Below, piece after piece: positions 35,215 to 47,775 of a DNA stretch of 64,000 nucleotides (positions are counted from its first letter, which is position 1; every line of letters begins with the position of its first letter). Source of the stretch: Cordia subcordata. Lineage: Eukaryota; Streptophyta; Magnoliopsida; Boraginales; Cordiaceae. The translations under genes were made by a program, and so were the position numbers. The notes beneath the pieces are model-generated. The model was not told where the DNA came from. It worked only from the letters and a program-made list of their open reading frames with translations, and searched no databases. The DNA is taken from assembly GCA_028554755.1 (NCBI GenBank), contig JAPTOF010000003.1:3948501-4012500 (forward strand), written 5' to 3'.

Positions 35215-36837
35215 CTTACTTTTAAGCTCATAAATTAATATCTAGCCTCTAATATGCTAGATGATCGGGCCAATTAGATGGAATAAAAGTTTACTTTGGT
35301 CTGGTTTAATTTGATTTAGTATGTTCATGATTTTGAATCCCCAAACGAAAAATTAGAGAAAATCAGTTTGCATGTTACTAGTTTGTGTGTGCCTTGTTAA
35401 GCACGAATATTTAAGAAATCAAAAATATACTATAAAAGAAGAGAAAGTTTGTTTGTACATAATGTTAGAAAGAGAAGACATAGCAATAACTGAAAAATAC
35501 CAAAATGTTGTTTAAGGTAATATTTTAAGACTGGGAACTTGTCTCTGGTTTATCATTTGCGGAAATATAGTAGGAACAAACCGCAAGTGTAAGACAACTT
35601 ATCATCTGTAATTCTCTGTCGCACGAGAATTGTGCTTTATGATATTCTAATTATGCACTCAATGGCTAAGGGGGGAAAAGGAAAATCAGATACATGTTCA
35701 AAAAAGATGTTTTATTCTTTTACTTTTTTAGTTTAGTTCACGATGTTTTAAACTCAACTCACATGTCAATTGAGCATTCTTTTTCTTTACTAGCAAAATC
35801 TGGTAACTGTCACTAATCTAAAGTGGAGTACACCTACTTAATCAAAGTTGACGCATGGGCTGAATTTGATTAGTCAAGATTACATTATTTTAAGTAATTA
35901 AGTTGTTGGCATACATTATTTTATGTAACTAAGTTGTTGGCATCTCACCTTTGAATGAAATGTCACCACATGCATGGCAACTTACTTCTTTTTTTACGAT
36001 AAGGGAAAATCAACTGGCAAAACTTGGTCATCGAACAACAACCGAACTACTAATTGGGAACCTTCAAGTACGCAGCATATCTTCAATATTGAATATTAAT
36101 TAAATGGAGGGCACTCACTTAAAATAGGAAACTGAATTCGGATCCGGTCATGAGCCTTGTCAAATTCCAACTCTTATCGCTAGGACATCTCTAAATGATG
36201 CGTGATAAACATGTTGGTTCATCTTAGAAAATTTATTTTATTTTTTTTCTACTTTCGAATGGTAACATCCTTGAAGCCATCCAAGTTGAGGAATCTGCCA
36301 AATATCGAATATCTTATGACCCGAGGGTCCCAGAACCTTTTTAAGAATGGTTAATTTGATCTGATGGACGTATGTTTGTGTACAATTTCCTTTCACATTT
36401 GACACCATAATGCAAAACCACCTCAAAATGTCTCTTCCTTCAAGTTCTCGGAAGATTATTGCATAGACTAAAAAGCATGCTCGTTTATTGTGAGGCTAAG
36501 TATCTTTGTAATATAATTAATAGTCGTTATTTGATCATTACCAACTACCACAATGGTAGGTGAGCCAAAGAGGCTAATTAATTTATTGAATCAATAAATG
36601 GGAGACAATATAAGTGTACCTAAGAATTTCGGGTTTATCATTTTTTTATACCTATCTTTGTTTTTAAAGTATACGAAAGATTGTATTTTAGAAAACAAGC
36701 TCGCACCAGATTGTTGAAACAAAAAATCAAAACATATGCGAACTCATGTGTGGGACTTAAATTCCACCCTCTCAATAGGTTTAACTAAGCCGCTTGCTGC
36801 AACCACATTCAAATTTTCCATATTTCAGTAATAATTT
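35215..36837. other. Intergenic DNA
   Basis: No gene was recognised. A 31 bp tandem duplication (acattattttaagtaa...) lies at about 35881-35942. Confidence 0.4.
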
Positions 36838-37833
36838 AGGGTTTTTTTGCTAATGGATCCCCTGTGTTATAGTGAAATTACGTCACTGGTCCCTGTGTTC
36901 TCAAAACTCTCTACTTATCCCCTTGTATTTTTTCGCAACTTGCAAACGCACCCCAACAATCATTTTTCTGTTAAATCATTAACAGATTTTGTAAAATATC
37001 TAGTTTGCCCCTATCATATTTTAGTAAAAGTCCATTTTGCATTTATTTTATTTTAAAAAGTATATAAAAATAAAAATAAAAAAAGAAGAAGAAAGATCAT
37101 CTTTTTCATCAAGCCAAAACACCCCACCCCCGTTGCTGCCACCCTAGGTCCACCACCTCCTGCCCCCACCACTGCTGCCACCCCCACCACCCCACCCCCA
37201 CCATAATCCCTCTTTTTTTTTTTTGCTTTTTTTTTCTAGAGAAAGATTTAATGCTTTTTTTTTAATATGATAAATCAATTAAAAAATAAACGCGGGGGTA
37301 TAGAATAGAGAAGAAGAAAATTCTTGCCAGCGGTGGAGGGCATGATGGTGGTGATGTGGGCTGCTGGTAGGGGTGGGGGTGGTGATTTTAAATTTTTTTT
37401 AAAATATGATGAATTAGAAAAATAAATGCATGGGCTATAGATCAGAGAAGAAAATGTTTTTTGTTGTAGGTCGACGGCAGAGGGCATGGTGGTGGTGGTG
37501 GGGGTTGCTGGTGGGGGTGGAGGGGGGTGGTGGTGATGGGGCTATTGGTGGGGGTGGGATGGTGATTTTAACTTCTTTTTTTTGGAAATATGATTAATCA
37601 ATTAAAAAAATAAATGCAGGGGATATATGTGCAATTAATGGCAAAAAACAAAGCCCACTCTTATTTTTGGACCGTGTAACATACTTCCCGTTAAAATGAA
37701 AGGAAAATTTGACGGAAGGGGTGTTCATGCAAGTTGCGAAAAAATACAAGAAAATAAGTAGAGAGTTTTGAAAACACAGGGATCAGCGACGTAATTTTAC
37801 TATAATACAGGGAGTTCGTTAGCAAAAGACCCT
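36838..37833. mobile_element. MULE-like element of 996 bp with about 130 bp terminal inverted repeats
   Basis: The left end agggtttttttgctaa and right end (inverted) agggtcttttgctaac continue as matching inverted repeats for about 130 bp, including a shared 'ctctctacttat' and 'tattttttcgcaacttgca'. The interior holds two to three tandem units of about 150 bp with a GGT/GGGGT-rich core (37320-37560). Long inverted ends suit Mutator-like elements; the flanks show no clear 9 bp duplication. Confidence 0.65.
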
Positions 37834-39728
37834 AAAATTTACTCTTGCCAAAGCCACTTGACAGTGGCATCTAAACCATTCTGGGTCTAAGGCTAGGAGT
37901 TGAGTCAATGATATGTATCCTCTATCTATATAGTGCTAAAATGGATTACGACATGCGATCATTTTTCAGGAATGCATCTAAAAGCAGTGTTTACTTGGAT
38001 ATTTATAATTACTAAAATAAAAAGTAATCCCTCACAATTAATTTTTATTAGAAGTGCCGACAATCACTCAAAATAAGTATAGTCAAACAAGCACTACAGG
38101 CCAGATAGTGAAGTATGGCCGGATAAACAAGCAATACATACGAGGGATAATCTCAATAATTTACATAAAACTAAATTAATCTTAACCTTTTATTTTAAAA
38201 CAAAAAGGAGGAAAAGAAAAATATTGATAAAGAATTTAAATTTTCATATAAAGGGTCTAGATTAGTTTAGTTTTCACATAAAGGGTCTAAATTAGTTTAG
38301 TCTTGTTTGAATGGTCGAGATTATTCCGTCTATGTTATATTGACGAGAATCAAAAAGAGGAAAAGATCCAAATCCAAGCATTTATGTCTCTTAAGATTAC
38401 TTGAGATTCCATTTTAAAATTAATTTGTATTAAGTAGAAGACAATGAAAAATGAATTTTTGTTAGGTAGAAGATGTGAAAATAATATGACTTATACGTGG
38501 TTAAATATAGTTGGATCAAGGAACCGATTATGATATTATGTTAACATAATTAAAATTTTATTCTATAATCAATTTATATTAGGGAAAGTAGTACAAAGTC
38601 AAAAGTATTCTTAAATTTTCTAAATTTTTATACAAAGAGAATAATATTCTAACACGGCCTTCATAAATATCCGAACATCATGTGCGGTGTCCAGTTATCT
38701 TTCAACAAAGTTATGTTTAGTCATATTTATAAATCTAGCTGGCTCTCTCTTGAGCTTGACTTATTCATCTCCTACCGATAGGAAAAAGTTGTTTTTAATA
38801 TGAAAGTACCTTTTTTTTTGTTTCCCTAAATGACATTTGTATCTCAGTAAATTTTTTGAAGTATTAGTTTATATACTTTTTCCCAGTATAATTAGATGAT
38901 TAAAAGAGTATTTGAAAGTGCTTATTTAACTAGTCACAAGTCCCTAATATTAAAAAAATTCCAAATATTCATAAACACCCATAAGCATTGTCAAACACCC
39001 TCTAAGATTGAGGTCAACTCGGGATAAAGATGAGTAGGACCTTAACTGAGGCTCCACAAAATTTTGAACAACAAAATATAGAATTTCTTTTTTATGACAA
39101 GAAGTTTATTTTAAGCAATATCATATTAAATTCACTCTAAAATTATAAATTTCATAGTATAATAATACATTTCAATACATACTTCAAACTCGTACTAAGT
39201 ACCTCTAATATACAATAAGTCGTGACTCAACCATTCTCCCAAATTCTTGTGAGTCAAAAAGCTTGTTGTCTTTGCAAAATCACCAAAGAAGTGTTGCAGA
39301 AGATGATCCACACTCTCAAAGTCGACATCATTTTGGAATCACGAAGCATGCATGGAAGTATACGTTTGGCGACAAAATATGCTACTTCGACAGTAAAATG
39401 TCCCATCCAAAAGCGAAATCATTTGGAATTTTGGACAAATTGATGCTTACGACTATATAGGACACATGAGTTGCGGAGCAAAAACGCAAGCCATAAGACG
39501 AGATACTAAAAATATATTCATAAGATATGCCAATAAGCTCAAACGCTATAACAAGTCACACTACATGATATGACAAGAAATGTCAATTGATTAGTATATA
39601 ATGAGTATCTCTCTTTCACACACGAAAGGGGAAAGGGGGAAAGGGGAAAAGGTCTCCTTGTGGCAACCAAAGATTGGAAATTTTCTAAAGAAAACGTGGC
39701 TACAAATTTATAATCAAGAGAGGTTTAA
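37834..39728. other. Intergenic DNA with short repeats
   Basis: A 27 bp tandem repeat (aaagggtcta-attagtttag) lies at about 38248-38302. A MITE end (caaacaccctcta) lies near 38990-39004. No gene was recognised. Confidence 0.4.
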
Positions 39729-39947
39729 GGGTTTGTTTGAATTGGTTTTTGTAAGAGTATTTTTTTTAACAACTTTTTAAAATTTTTTTGAAAAGCTAAA
39801 AATTCTAACTTTTAAAAAAAGTTGTATTTGAGTTTTTTAAAGTTTTAATTTTTTTGAAAATCAAACCAATAGCTATTACAAAAAAATTATACTTTTTTTA
39901 AAGAAAAAATTATTTTTTTCTTAAAAAAAAGAATCCAGGCAGACCCT
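39729..39947. repeat. Foldback MITE, A/T-tract family, copy 3
   Basis: Ends gggtttgtttgaattgg and, at right, gaatccaggcagaccct are inverted; the body is made of complementary A and T tracts. Confidence 0.65.
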
Positions 39948-40813
39948 ACGTTCATTTGGGGATACAAAAGCTCGGGTTAATTTATTATTTTTTTGACTTT
40001 GATCAATGATTAAAAGTCCTTTACGGGAAACGTGGATATATGTTTATTCGAGAATGACTAATTAATTTCATTTGGGGACGCTAAGTGTACCCTTAATGCT
40101 CGAGTCAATTTAGCATTTTCCATTGCGGCCAAAAAGATCAAGAATTCTTTACAATAAACATGGAAATATTTTATTCAAGATTGGTTACATATTCATTTGA
40201 GGGATGCTAATACTTTGTTTGTTATAATCTTATTTTTAAAATACTTATCCTATTTAAATAAAAAAAATCTTTTAAGATTTAAAATATTTTACCATGTATC
40301 CTTTAAAAAATTCAATGTAAACTATACTTTTTATCTTATAAGAAATAAGCAATCCATTCTATTTTATTTTTTTACAACTATAAAATGTATAGTGTATGTG
40401 ATAAGATATATTAAATCTTATAATACATTTCTAAATTTTAATAGGATAAATATCTTAAAATAAGATCATTCGAAATATACTATAAGTGGCCCCTTCCTAG
40501 GCTTATTTAGTATTTGTTGTCAACTTGTTTTCTTTTTTTTTTTTCCTAATTCTTTTAACCCCACATTAGACCACTATGAAATTTGAATCCATGTTATCAC
40601 TTTTAAAAAAAGTATTCTCAAGCATTAGATTTACTGCCTAATACCTATTTGTTGCGAACTTGAATTTATAACATATTTGCTATCCTTTGAGGCAAGAATG
40701 TGAATGAGAAATTAAATTCTTATTTAGTATTTCTTGTCAACTTGAACTACATAAAATTTTTTTTTTTTTGTTTTTTTGTTTTTTGGCAACAAGAATGTGA
40801 ATAAAAAATTAAG
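39948..40813. other. AT-rich intergenic DNA
   Basis: No gene was recognised. The stretch 40197-40460 is very AT-rich, and an open frame there is attributable to composition. Confidence 0.35.
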
Positions 40814-41023
40814 TGCCTGCTTGGATTCCATTTCATTAAAAAATATCTTTTTTCCTAGAAAAAAATATCTTTTTTTGTAATAAGAATGTAGATTGACTTT
40901 AGGCACAAAGTTGAATTTTTAAAAAAAAATCAAATTTAACTTTTCTGGAAATCAATAATTTTGGATTTTCAAAAATATACTTTAAAAAGAAAGCATTTTT
41001 AGAAAGTTAATCCAAACAAGTCC
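40814..41023. repeat. Foldback MITE, A/T-tract family, copy 4
   Basis: Ends gcctgcttggattcc and, at right, ttaatccaaacaagtcc are inverse to each other, with complementary tracts between. Confidence 0.65.
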
Positions 41024-41870
41024 AAAATCTACTATGTCATGGTGTACCATTCAATTCTTCTCTCTGCGGGATCATTCTCGCGCAAAAAATAATGAGAAGA
41101 ATTATAGAATAGTTTATACTACATATGCTTTCAATTATACCATATATACTCATTCTGAAATGGAGGAATAAGCATTTTTTTTAATCCTGATGCTGCTTGA
41201 CTAGAACCATCCTAATTCAGTGGAGTCAATTCATCAACAATAACATGCATATTTCTTAGTGGAACTTTATTTCTTTTAATTATCTCTTTTGAAAAATAAT
41301 TTATTCTCCGCATTATATACAGGATATGCTCACCAATTATCATTTATCAAATGAAAGTAAGCAGTTTTGTGTGGCCTCAGCACTCACATTTCGCATTATT
41401 CGGGTAGAATATATCAATCTAAAAGCAAGAACATTTTTTTTTTGTCAAGAAAACAATCCATTCAACGAGAAGTTCTTGTAGAATAGTTGCTAATTTTTTT
41501 TTAAATAATTGCTTGATAAAAATCTCCATCCACATATATTTGTGATTATACTATATATCAACAATATATACCAACAATAAATAAAGAAATAAAAATACTC
41601 ATTTATCTCACAAGCGCTATAATAGTTCAAGAAAATGACACAATCCTTCGTTCATTTAAATGCATTTACACAATAAATATCTAGGGGTTAAGACAAATCC
41701 AGATCGCCAAAATTTACCTATTTTACCAACTCTTTTCCAAGAAGTTGCTTAAGGTTGGATCAGAAACGGCCCAAGCAACAGAATAGTATATAAACAAAGA
41801 CATTTGTAAACAGATATAAATCAAATCAAATATTTTCAGAAAACAACAATATAACTGAAAGTAGATTTGA
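41024..41870. other. Intergenic DNA
   Basis: No gene or sure element boundary was recognised between the MITE and the pararetroviral remnant. The left limit of the viral sequence could lie in here. Confidence 0.35.
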
Positions 41871-42400
41871 TTCAGAGAGAGAGTACCTTAAGTTTGATGG
41901 CACAGCAATAGTTTGAACATAGTAATTTGGAGAAAAATAGTAATTTTATTGACAAAGGATGATGATACAAAGGAAGAATATACAACTTAACAGAGTGATA
42001 TCGAAAAAAACACACATAGCTTAAACAACTTGGAACCTTATATAGGCCCGGGGAATACAAAAGAAAACAAAATAAATTATTACAAAGCTTGAAAAGGAAA
42101 TAAAGTCTTTCGGGAAATTCGGCTTTTGCATTGCGTGATCTACTTTTTCATATCTTGAAACTGTAGCTTCACAAGCAAGATTCCTTTTGCACCTTTTGAG
42201 GTCTTTCGAGCCACCTTTTGAGGTCTTCGAGCCGAAAGTTATTTGTCATCTTTTGGATAGTTTTTGATTCACGGGTTTGTATCTGTTCACCCGTTTTGAA
42301 AAGTTGTTTTGTCGCTTGGTCAGAACCGCTTTCTCCACTGTCATTCTGAGCAGCACCTTTGGCTTAAGAAATTGAAAGCTGATGTGTCGATTTCAAAGCA
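41871..42400 (-). promoter_or_regulatory. Pararetrovirus-like intergenic region with TATA box
   Basis: On the minus strand, downstream of the pol remnant, CCTATATAAGG lies at 42037-42047. Caulimovirid genomes carry the pregenomic RNA promoter in the non-coding region after the last reading frame, so position and orientation fit. A tRNA-Met primer site was not found. An LTR of an unrelated element is the alternative. Confidence 0.4.
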
Positions 42401-43580
42401 ATCATCTTCGTTTTGATTTGGGTCTTGGGATGAATCTACCGAGATTTGAGGCTATTCTTCATCTTCTTCTATCCCAAGCTATTGGAGATATTCTTTAAGA
42501 ATTTTGTTGTAGGACTTTAGATCTGGAGTTGCTGCCAGTTCGGCTTGCATTTGTGCTTTGCGAGCCAAGAATTGACTTTGAACTTTGGACACCATTGAGG
42601 TAGCGTCAGAATTGATTTTGAGCCATTCATCAAGGTCGACCTTGGTGAATTTTGAACAATTGAAACCATTCCACCACTTAATGCTAAAATTTCTAGCTAA
42701 AAATGGCGGTTCGGTCTTTGTAGCCAGTCGGATTTGAATATCCCATAAGAAAATCCATGAGACATTACATTGGGAACAAAAAACAAAAAGAGGGTAAAAA
42801 AACTGCCATTTTGAAGGGGTTTAGTAAGAAAGTAACCAGTCCTTGTAGAATTGAAAATTTTGTTTAGGGAAAATTTGGGTTGTTGGTCCAAGGAGGTTTC
42901 ACCAATCGCGGAACTAGAGGGGGGAATTTTCGAGTTTGAATTGTTTACAAAAGAAAATGAACCAAGAATGTTGATGGGATTTGTTTTGAGAAAGAAATAC
43001 CTTATTCCAGGCTTGTTGATACTCAAAATAATTGAAATTTGAAGGAGAAAATCATTGGGAGAAGGTTTGGCTTGAGAAAGGGGAGCTTTCCAATCGGTGG
43101 GAGAGAGGACTTTTTTTATGCGAATCTTCAAATGAGCGATTTGACCATTGGAGTTTTTGTTATAAGTAATTTAAATTGAATTTGTATCAATTAAAATAAA
43201 CTCATAAAACTTTTGAGACTTTGGTTATCAGAAGTAGGAAAACAATGGAGGAAGAAGAGTTCTTTGAGAAGAATCCAGGGATCTTTGATTTGGGCATATT
43301 TTTTTATCAATCCGGAAAAGATTAAAAGAACTTTTGAAAATATACTGACTTTTGATTGGAGAGGATGATTTTTGCAGAGGGGAAGGTTGTGATGGAGATG
43401 TTTGGGAGGCTTGAGAGTAAGTTTGGAGCGGAGAAAAGGTATCTGATGTCGACAATGTAGGATTTGGAATGCGAGGAATTTGTCCTAAACTAATCATTTT
43501 GTTTTGTGGAAAGGGAGTTTGTGGAGTTTGGGAGGAAGAGGACGATGCTCCTTAAGCAAAAGAACTTTTTGAGTTTGGCT
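42401..43580 (-). pseudogene. Broken reading frame downstream of pararetroviral pol
   Basis: Minus-strand frames at 43228-43497 and 42697-43131 continue as recognisable coding-like sequence to about 42460 in shifted frames, with stops between. The first is rich in Ser, Pro and Gln; the last part has a WW-containing motif followed by a helical, Ala/Lys/Gln-rich segment. Position after RNase H fits the last frame of a caulimovirid (transactivator or an extra protein), but no domain could be named with confidence. It cannot make a full protein. Confidence 0.4.
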
Positions 43581-43640
43581 TTGCTTTAGGGCGATTTGGA
43601 TGGTGTTTGTCCATCTGTCTGTTCTTCCTTGCTGAAATAC

Positions 43641-45472
43641 TCAGGTTAAGAAACTTGGGAGAGAGTTAGTATCGCCTTTGATAAACTCTATATCAAGATA
43701 GAAAATAGAAAGAAGAGCTTGCCATTGCGCAAAAATTTGTTTTGAAGCAAGGTTTTTAACATCTTTTTGCAAAACATCTTTTTCAACTTTACAATCAATT
43801 CGTAAAATAAAATTTTCATTTAATAAATCATCTTGAAATTTGGTGATACATAGCACTATAGACAAAATTTCCTTTTTTTATAGTACTATAGTTCTATTGC
43901 ATTTTGGAACAAAATCCTAAGGTGAAACGGACAATTTGTTCAGGTTGTTTTTTGCCAAAGCTCTGTTTGAGAACACTGCCATAGCCTAGTTTGGAGGCAT
44001 CAGTGTAAACAATTTTGAGAGTTTTTGGGTCAGGAAGTCCAAGACAGAGTAAAGTTCGGGCTTGGTCTTTGAGTTGACGGACTATTTGGGTGTGTTGGTC
44101 TGTCCATGGAGAAGGAGTTTTTTAGAGTCTTTGGTAGAGAGGTTTTGCCAGTTGGGTAAGATTGGGACAAAACTCAGAAATATAATTAAAACATCTTAAA
44201 AATCTTTGAAGTTGTTTCTTATCCTTAATCTCATCAGGAAATTTTGACGCAAACTCAATTGTCCTATCAATTGGTTTAATTGTTCCTTGAGTAATGTTAT
44301 GACCCAAAAAATCTAATTTGTGTTTTGAATAAAACTATTTTTGGTGCAAACACAACAAGACCATTTTCTTTGACTGTATGAAAGAAGGCATGCAGATGTT
44401 TCCAATATTGTTCTATTGATGCAAAGAAAATTAGAACATCATCAATATAGACAATCAAAAATTTTGAAGAGGAAGGAAAATATCATTCATGATTTTTTGA
44501 AATTCTGAGGGGGCATTTTTTAGACCAAAAGGCATTACCCTTTCATATTGACCAAAAGGGACATTAAATGTCGTTTTATATTTATCTTCTTCTTTAATTT
44601 TAATTTGGTAGTATCCTGATTTCATGTCAAATTTAGAAAAGATTTTGGCATGAACAAGTCTTTTAAGAAGGTCACGTTTGGGGTATCAGATCCGTTGAAG
44701 GGCTTTGTTAAGGGGTTTGTAATTTATAACCATTCTTAGAGCACCTCTTTCAATCTCAGCAGCGTTATTAACAAAGAAAGCCGAGCAACTCTAAAGGCTT
44801 TTACTGGGTCTAATAAGGCCTTTTTGAAGATAATCATCTATATATTGTTTACAGAGCTCAAGAAGTTGTTCATTCATTTGGATTTTGTAGGGATCATTGT
44901 CTCAAAAAATTCTTTAGTATATGGGAGAGAGACTTCATGACGTTTTCTTTGCCAGAAGGCTGTTGGGTTTGAATGACAGACTTCTGAAGTTAATTTATCT
45001 TGAAAAGCTTGAACTTTATGTTGGAATTCTGGATCATTAATTTGTTTTTCAATCCTTTTAAATTCCAGATCATCTTGAAGGAAATTAATTTGGGAAGATT
45101 TCTTTTGGATTAAATTAAGTTTTTTGATCAATGGTCATATTTTTAAGAAGGTATAGATTGCGTTCTTGAGGGTGGTCAATAAAGTCAAAAAGGATATTTT
45201 GTGAAAACATTTTTGAGGTAATTCCTTTTGAAGAAACTAAAAAAGGTTGAATTAAATTAAGAAAATGAGTTCCTAAAATTAAATCTAAATCAAGATTTTT
45301 TATAAGAAGAAAGTTAGTTTTAATACAAATTCTATTTTTGCAAATATGAACTTTAAAAAGTTTATATTTAATATGAAGTTTGGAACCATTTGCTACAGTA
45401 ACTTGTTCTTTGATTTTTTCAAAATATTTTGTTAGGATAAGGCCTTCTTATATACAATTCATGTCGGCGCCT
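43641..45472 (-). pseudogene. Endogenous pararetrovirus (caulimovirid) pol remnant: protease, RT, RNase H
   Basis: Order on the minus strand: an aspartic-protease remnant (about 45472-45130, GADM at 45460-45471 and ILGTHF near 45262-45279); the RT entry motif FWQRKRHEVSLPY (44936-44974); the RT catalytic YIDDVLIF (YIDD at 44438-44449); RT thumb or connection (44122-44307); RNase H with VYTDAS near 44000; and its C-terminal end (43641-43865). It is dead: a stop codon replaces the catalytic triad just before GADM, at least one nonsense codon lies in the RNase H part, and the frame shifts between blocks. No integrase is seen between RNase H and the next frame, which favours a pararetrovirus over a Ty3 element. 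Movement and coat protein regions are missing upstream. Confidence 0.75.
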
Positions 45473-46070
45473 CAAATTAAATAAAATCAATAGTTAAATA
45501 TTATTTTATTTAAAGAAAAAAAATGAAAAATGTGTCCGGGCCCTCCAAAAAAATATACGATTCTTCACCAAAACCTATACCTTTGTTGTTGTTTTGCAAA
45601 CATAAGAAAAGAATCCTTGTTATATAACGAGGAACGGTCCATTACAAGTGCGCTTTCTCAATGTTGTCTTTGTCTAAAGTTCATCAAGGTCCAGGTACGT
45701 ACCAGCTAGCTGCGTGGCTGATTGAATAGAATCGCAGAAATATAATAAAGGTTATGATTGACTGCAGGTTATTATAATTAATTAAGATGTTAAATATAAT
45801 ATGGTGTAAAAAATTATATGTATGTCTGGTTGATCTGAAATAAAGAATCATCTCAGGTTATCACGAGCAACTTAATCGGTTAAGACTTCCAAACAACAAC
45901 AATCAACAATTATATTTAACTGGTATCAGCATAATATATGACATAACGATTTATTTACAACGTACTAATATTATTAATAAAAGATGACGGAGATAGACTA
46001 TATCTACGGAGCAAAGTCCTTCAATATAATTTCTGATATTTCAGGAAGAGGGTCTTGAGTGTCAAAATCT
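45473..46070. other. Intergenic DNA beside the viral remnant
   Basis: The recognisable pol sequence stops abruptly at about 45472. Nothing further was identified. Confidence 0.35.
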
Positions 46071-46098
46071 AGGGTCTGTTTGGATTTACATTTTTTAA

Positions 46099-46138
<40 letters not shown>

Positions 46139-46299
46139 TTACATTAAATTTACAATAATAATTTAATTTGACTTCCAAAAAAATTAAAACTCTAAAAAAA
46201 ATTCAAATACAACTTTTTTTAAAAATTAGAATTTTTAGCTTATCAAAAAAAGTTGTTAAAAAAATATTTTTGAAAAAAGCCAATCCAAAACAACCCCTA
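46071..46299. repeat. Foldback MITE, A/T-tract family, copy 5
   Basis: Ends agggtctgtttggattt and, at right, ccaatccaaaacaacccct are inverse. The body holds a (TA)n run at 46101-46131 and complementary A/T tracts. Confidence 0.7.
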
Positions 46300-46674
46300 G
46301 CCCAAGAGAGTGCCATTTTGATCTTGTAGGTCAGACGTACAGGTTTTACATAACTATTAAGTAACATTCATCCGTATGCGGCCATGCTTGACCCACACTA
46401 GAAATAATCAACATAATCGATTATGAATAGAATTTAACGATTATAAATTATGATAAAATAATTGTGACAATTTACGCATTAAATTTTACTCTTAACATTA
46501 GTAAGTCTCTATTTACCAAATGATAACAATCACACGTGATAAAAATCACATTGTGAGTTTCTTCCCACGATAGTATGTTATAGTTGGCATTGTTGAGCTA
46601 CGTTAAAGTTTATGCTAAATTGGGTCTCACGAAATGAAATAGGGCAAGAAAACTCGAAGACATTAGACATATTA

Positions 46675-47767
46675 TAGGATTTTTCTTTTTCTTTTTTACC
46701 CAATTTTAGACATTATTTACAGAACTTACCCATTTTGAAATAAGTTTTTAAATATAACCCGTTTTAACTTCGAAAATGTGTTTGGCGCTCTCTGAAAACG
46801 AAAGGTGCACTCCCAGAACGCAATTCTTATTCTGGAACAAGATAACGTCTTGAGAACCAAAATCGCATTCTAGAAATGCGGTAGGAGCAGTCAAATGACA
46901 TCTCAAGATTCTTGCTCCCCCATCCATTATCTCAACCAGTTCGACTCACAACTAACAGATTAAATCAGCAAATGGTTCACTCGAGTAACAAGACCTTAGT
47001 TCAAAAGTGGTGCCAATATGCAGAAAAAATAAAATTGAAAATTCAGTTCCAACTTTCTCTATGCATTATTCGCAAACATTCCTGTACAGCTAAAAAGCAA
47101 GATCTCAATAAAAGCTAACAGGGCTTCCCCTCCCCACTCTCCCTTCTGTTTCTGTTACTTTCCATGTTCCCTTTTCTTTTTTTTTTCAGTTTTTACAGGT
47201 GCAAATTTAAAGTTGAAGTGATGGGTTATTTGCACTTAAGATAATTTTTCTGAGTATCTAGTATATTTTCAAGTTTATGAAGATGAAGATTTTATTTTAA
47301 GATTTTTCCTTGGGAATTTGTGGAAAGGACAAAATCTTTTAGTCGGTGTGCCACAAATATTAATAGGTTTGGGTGTTTGTGTTATAATTACAATCTTTGC
47401 CCATAGATTAATGCATTTCTTGCATTTGACATTAGTTTTCTCTTTGGCAACAGGAATCCATTATCATTTCTTTTAGTTGGTGTGCAGCCTATATATATAT
47501 ATATATATATGTTCATTTAGTCTAAAGCAATCCAAGATGAGCTCCAAATAGGTGTGCAGCCTATATATCATTTCTACCGCATTACCAGAATGCGGTGCTC
47601 TTTCTCAGCACGTGATCTCATTCCCAAAACACGTTCTAGAAGTGCATTTCGTGTTTTCAAAGCCCACAGTACACATTCTCAAAGCTAAAAAGGATTAGAT
47701 TTAAAAATTCATTTCAAAATGGGTCAGTTTAACAAAAAATGTCCAAAATTGGGTAAAAAAAAATCCC
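46675..47767. mobile_element. Element of 1093 bp with long inverted ends and 8 bp target duplication
   Basis: ACATATTA occurs at 46667-46674 and 47768-47775. Inside it, the ends are long inverted repeats of 70 bp or more: both, read inward, contain 'ttacccaatttt-gacatt' and 'acccattttgaaat-a'. Further inward, 'gaatgcggt' and 'cattctagaa' blocks also recur inverted. There is no transposase. The long ends suggest a MULE-like element, the 8 bp duplication is also compatible with hAT. Confidence 0.75.
47490..47570. repeat. Short duplication with (TA)n
   Basis: The phrase 'ggtgtgcagcctatatat' occurs twice, near 47479 and 47551, the first running into a (TA)n tract. It lies inside the 1093 bp element. 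Confidence 0.8.
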
Positions 47768-47775
47768 ACATATTA

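Noticed and set aside
42401..45472. Intact, potentially active viral genome
   Set aside because: Upstream coat and movement regions are absent, and stops and frameshifts break every enzyme block.
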